Program-made: the position numbers and the translations under genes
Shown here: positions 63,809-64,000 of the stretch, piece after piece
How the letters are laid out: the number at the start of each line of letters is the position of its first letter
Numbering within the stretch: the stretch's first letter is position 1
The notes under the pieces: model-generated
Database searches by the model: none
Seen by the model: only the letters and a program-made list of their open reading frames with translations
Told to the model about the DNA's origin: nothing
From: Ischnura elegans
Taxonomy: Eukaryota; Arthropoda; Insecta; Odonata; Coenagrionidae
NCBI RefSeq assembly: GCF_921293095.1
Contig: NC_060254.1
Span: 5,456,001 to 5,520,000 of the forward strand
Length of the DNA: 64,000 nt
Direction of reading: 5' to 3'

Positions 63809-64000
63809 TAGGGTGGTTTCCTATTATGTTTTTATTGCCTAAATCGAAATATTATTACTCCTGGAGTACGCATTTCACGCTTTTAGATTTTTAAATGACG
63901 ACATCTATTTTTCACGATTAAATGAAAAGTGAAAAAATTTCAAGCGCGCTAAAACGCAACAGCTAATTATGCAGCTTCCGCTGTGTGAGGCAACCTTGGT
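63809..64000 (+). mobile_element. TAGGGTGG-ended MITE, copy E, cut by window end
   Basis: It begins TAGGGTGGTTTCCTATTATG and follows the family for 190 bp, including GTACGCATTTCACGC and AATTTCAAGCGCGCTAAAAC, to the window edge. The left terminal repeat is intact. Confidence 0.85.

Noticed and set aside
1..64000. CRISPR arrays, rRNA, functional tRNA genes, bacterial operons
   Set aside because: No regularly spaced identical short repeats, no rRNA-like stretches, and the tRNA-like boxes belong to SINE-like copies without a full cloverleaf.
50073..64000. A second exon of the GAS1-like gene
   Set aside because: Looked for an acceptor followed by a CDC-type cysteine pattern in the plus-strand frames; none was convincing.

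Overview
The window looks like nuclear DNA from an arthropod, most probably an insect with a large, transposon-rich genome. The evidence is intergenic sequence packed with decayed non-LTR retrotransposons, hAT-like and mariner-like DNA transposons, tRNA-derived SINEs and long inverted repeats, plus one host exon with a eukaryotic splice donor. There is no operon structure, Shine-Dalgarno pattern or dense coding. The species cannot be named from the sequence.

The only host gene I can support is the first coding exon of a GAS1-like / GDNF-receptor-like secreted or membrane-anchored protein (+ strand, 49650-50066). It has a signal peptide, a basic His/Arg-rich linker and the first six-cysteine domain, and it ends in a phase-0 GTGAGT donor. 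It is preceded by about 1.7 kb of GC-rich, transposon-free DNA (47961-49649) that probably holds the promoter and 5' UTR. No following exon was found, so 50067-64000 is probably intron.

Layout. 1-9 kb: CR1-like, Jockey-like and RTE-like reverse transcriptase remnants, a LINE 3' end, and one of two copies of a GGCC-ended MITE. 9-16 kb: a hAT MITE with a perfect target duplication, two LINE 3' regions, and CR1-like copies nested in each other. 17-28 kb: full copies of a TAGGGTGG-ended MITE, an unnamed three-copy repeat, a diverged 0.8-1 kb direct repeat pair, and two hAT MITEs. 28.5-30.4 kb: a 1.95 kb DNA transposon with terminal inverted repeats of about 215 bp and a fragment of a DDE transposase resembling ISL2EU/Harbinger. 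30.8-40 kb: CR1 N-terminal RT remnant, hairpins, a psq-type helix-turn-helix ORF, a 430 bp foldback element, a 400 bp tandem duplication and a hAT MITE. 41-46 kb: SINE pair, twin 200 bp hAT MITEs (one nested in the TAGGGTGG MITE), and a P/THAP-like transposase remnant. 53-64 kb: CR1, RTE-like and mariner remnants and a near-perfect 124 bp hairpin.

Almost every open frame listed here is a broken transposon piece; none of the elements looks intact. The main novelty candidates are the repeat families: the TAGGGTGG-ended MITE (six copies or fragments), the unnamed X family (three copies), the paired diverged repeat at 23.9/26.1 kb, and the long-inverted-repeat elements that could produce double-stranded RNA if transcribed.
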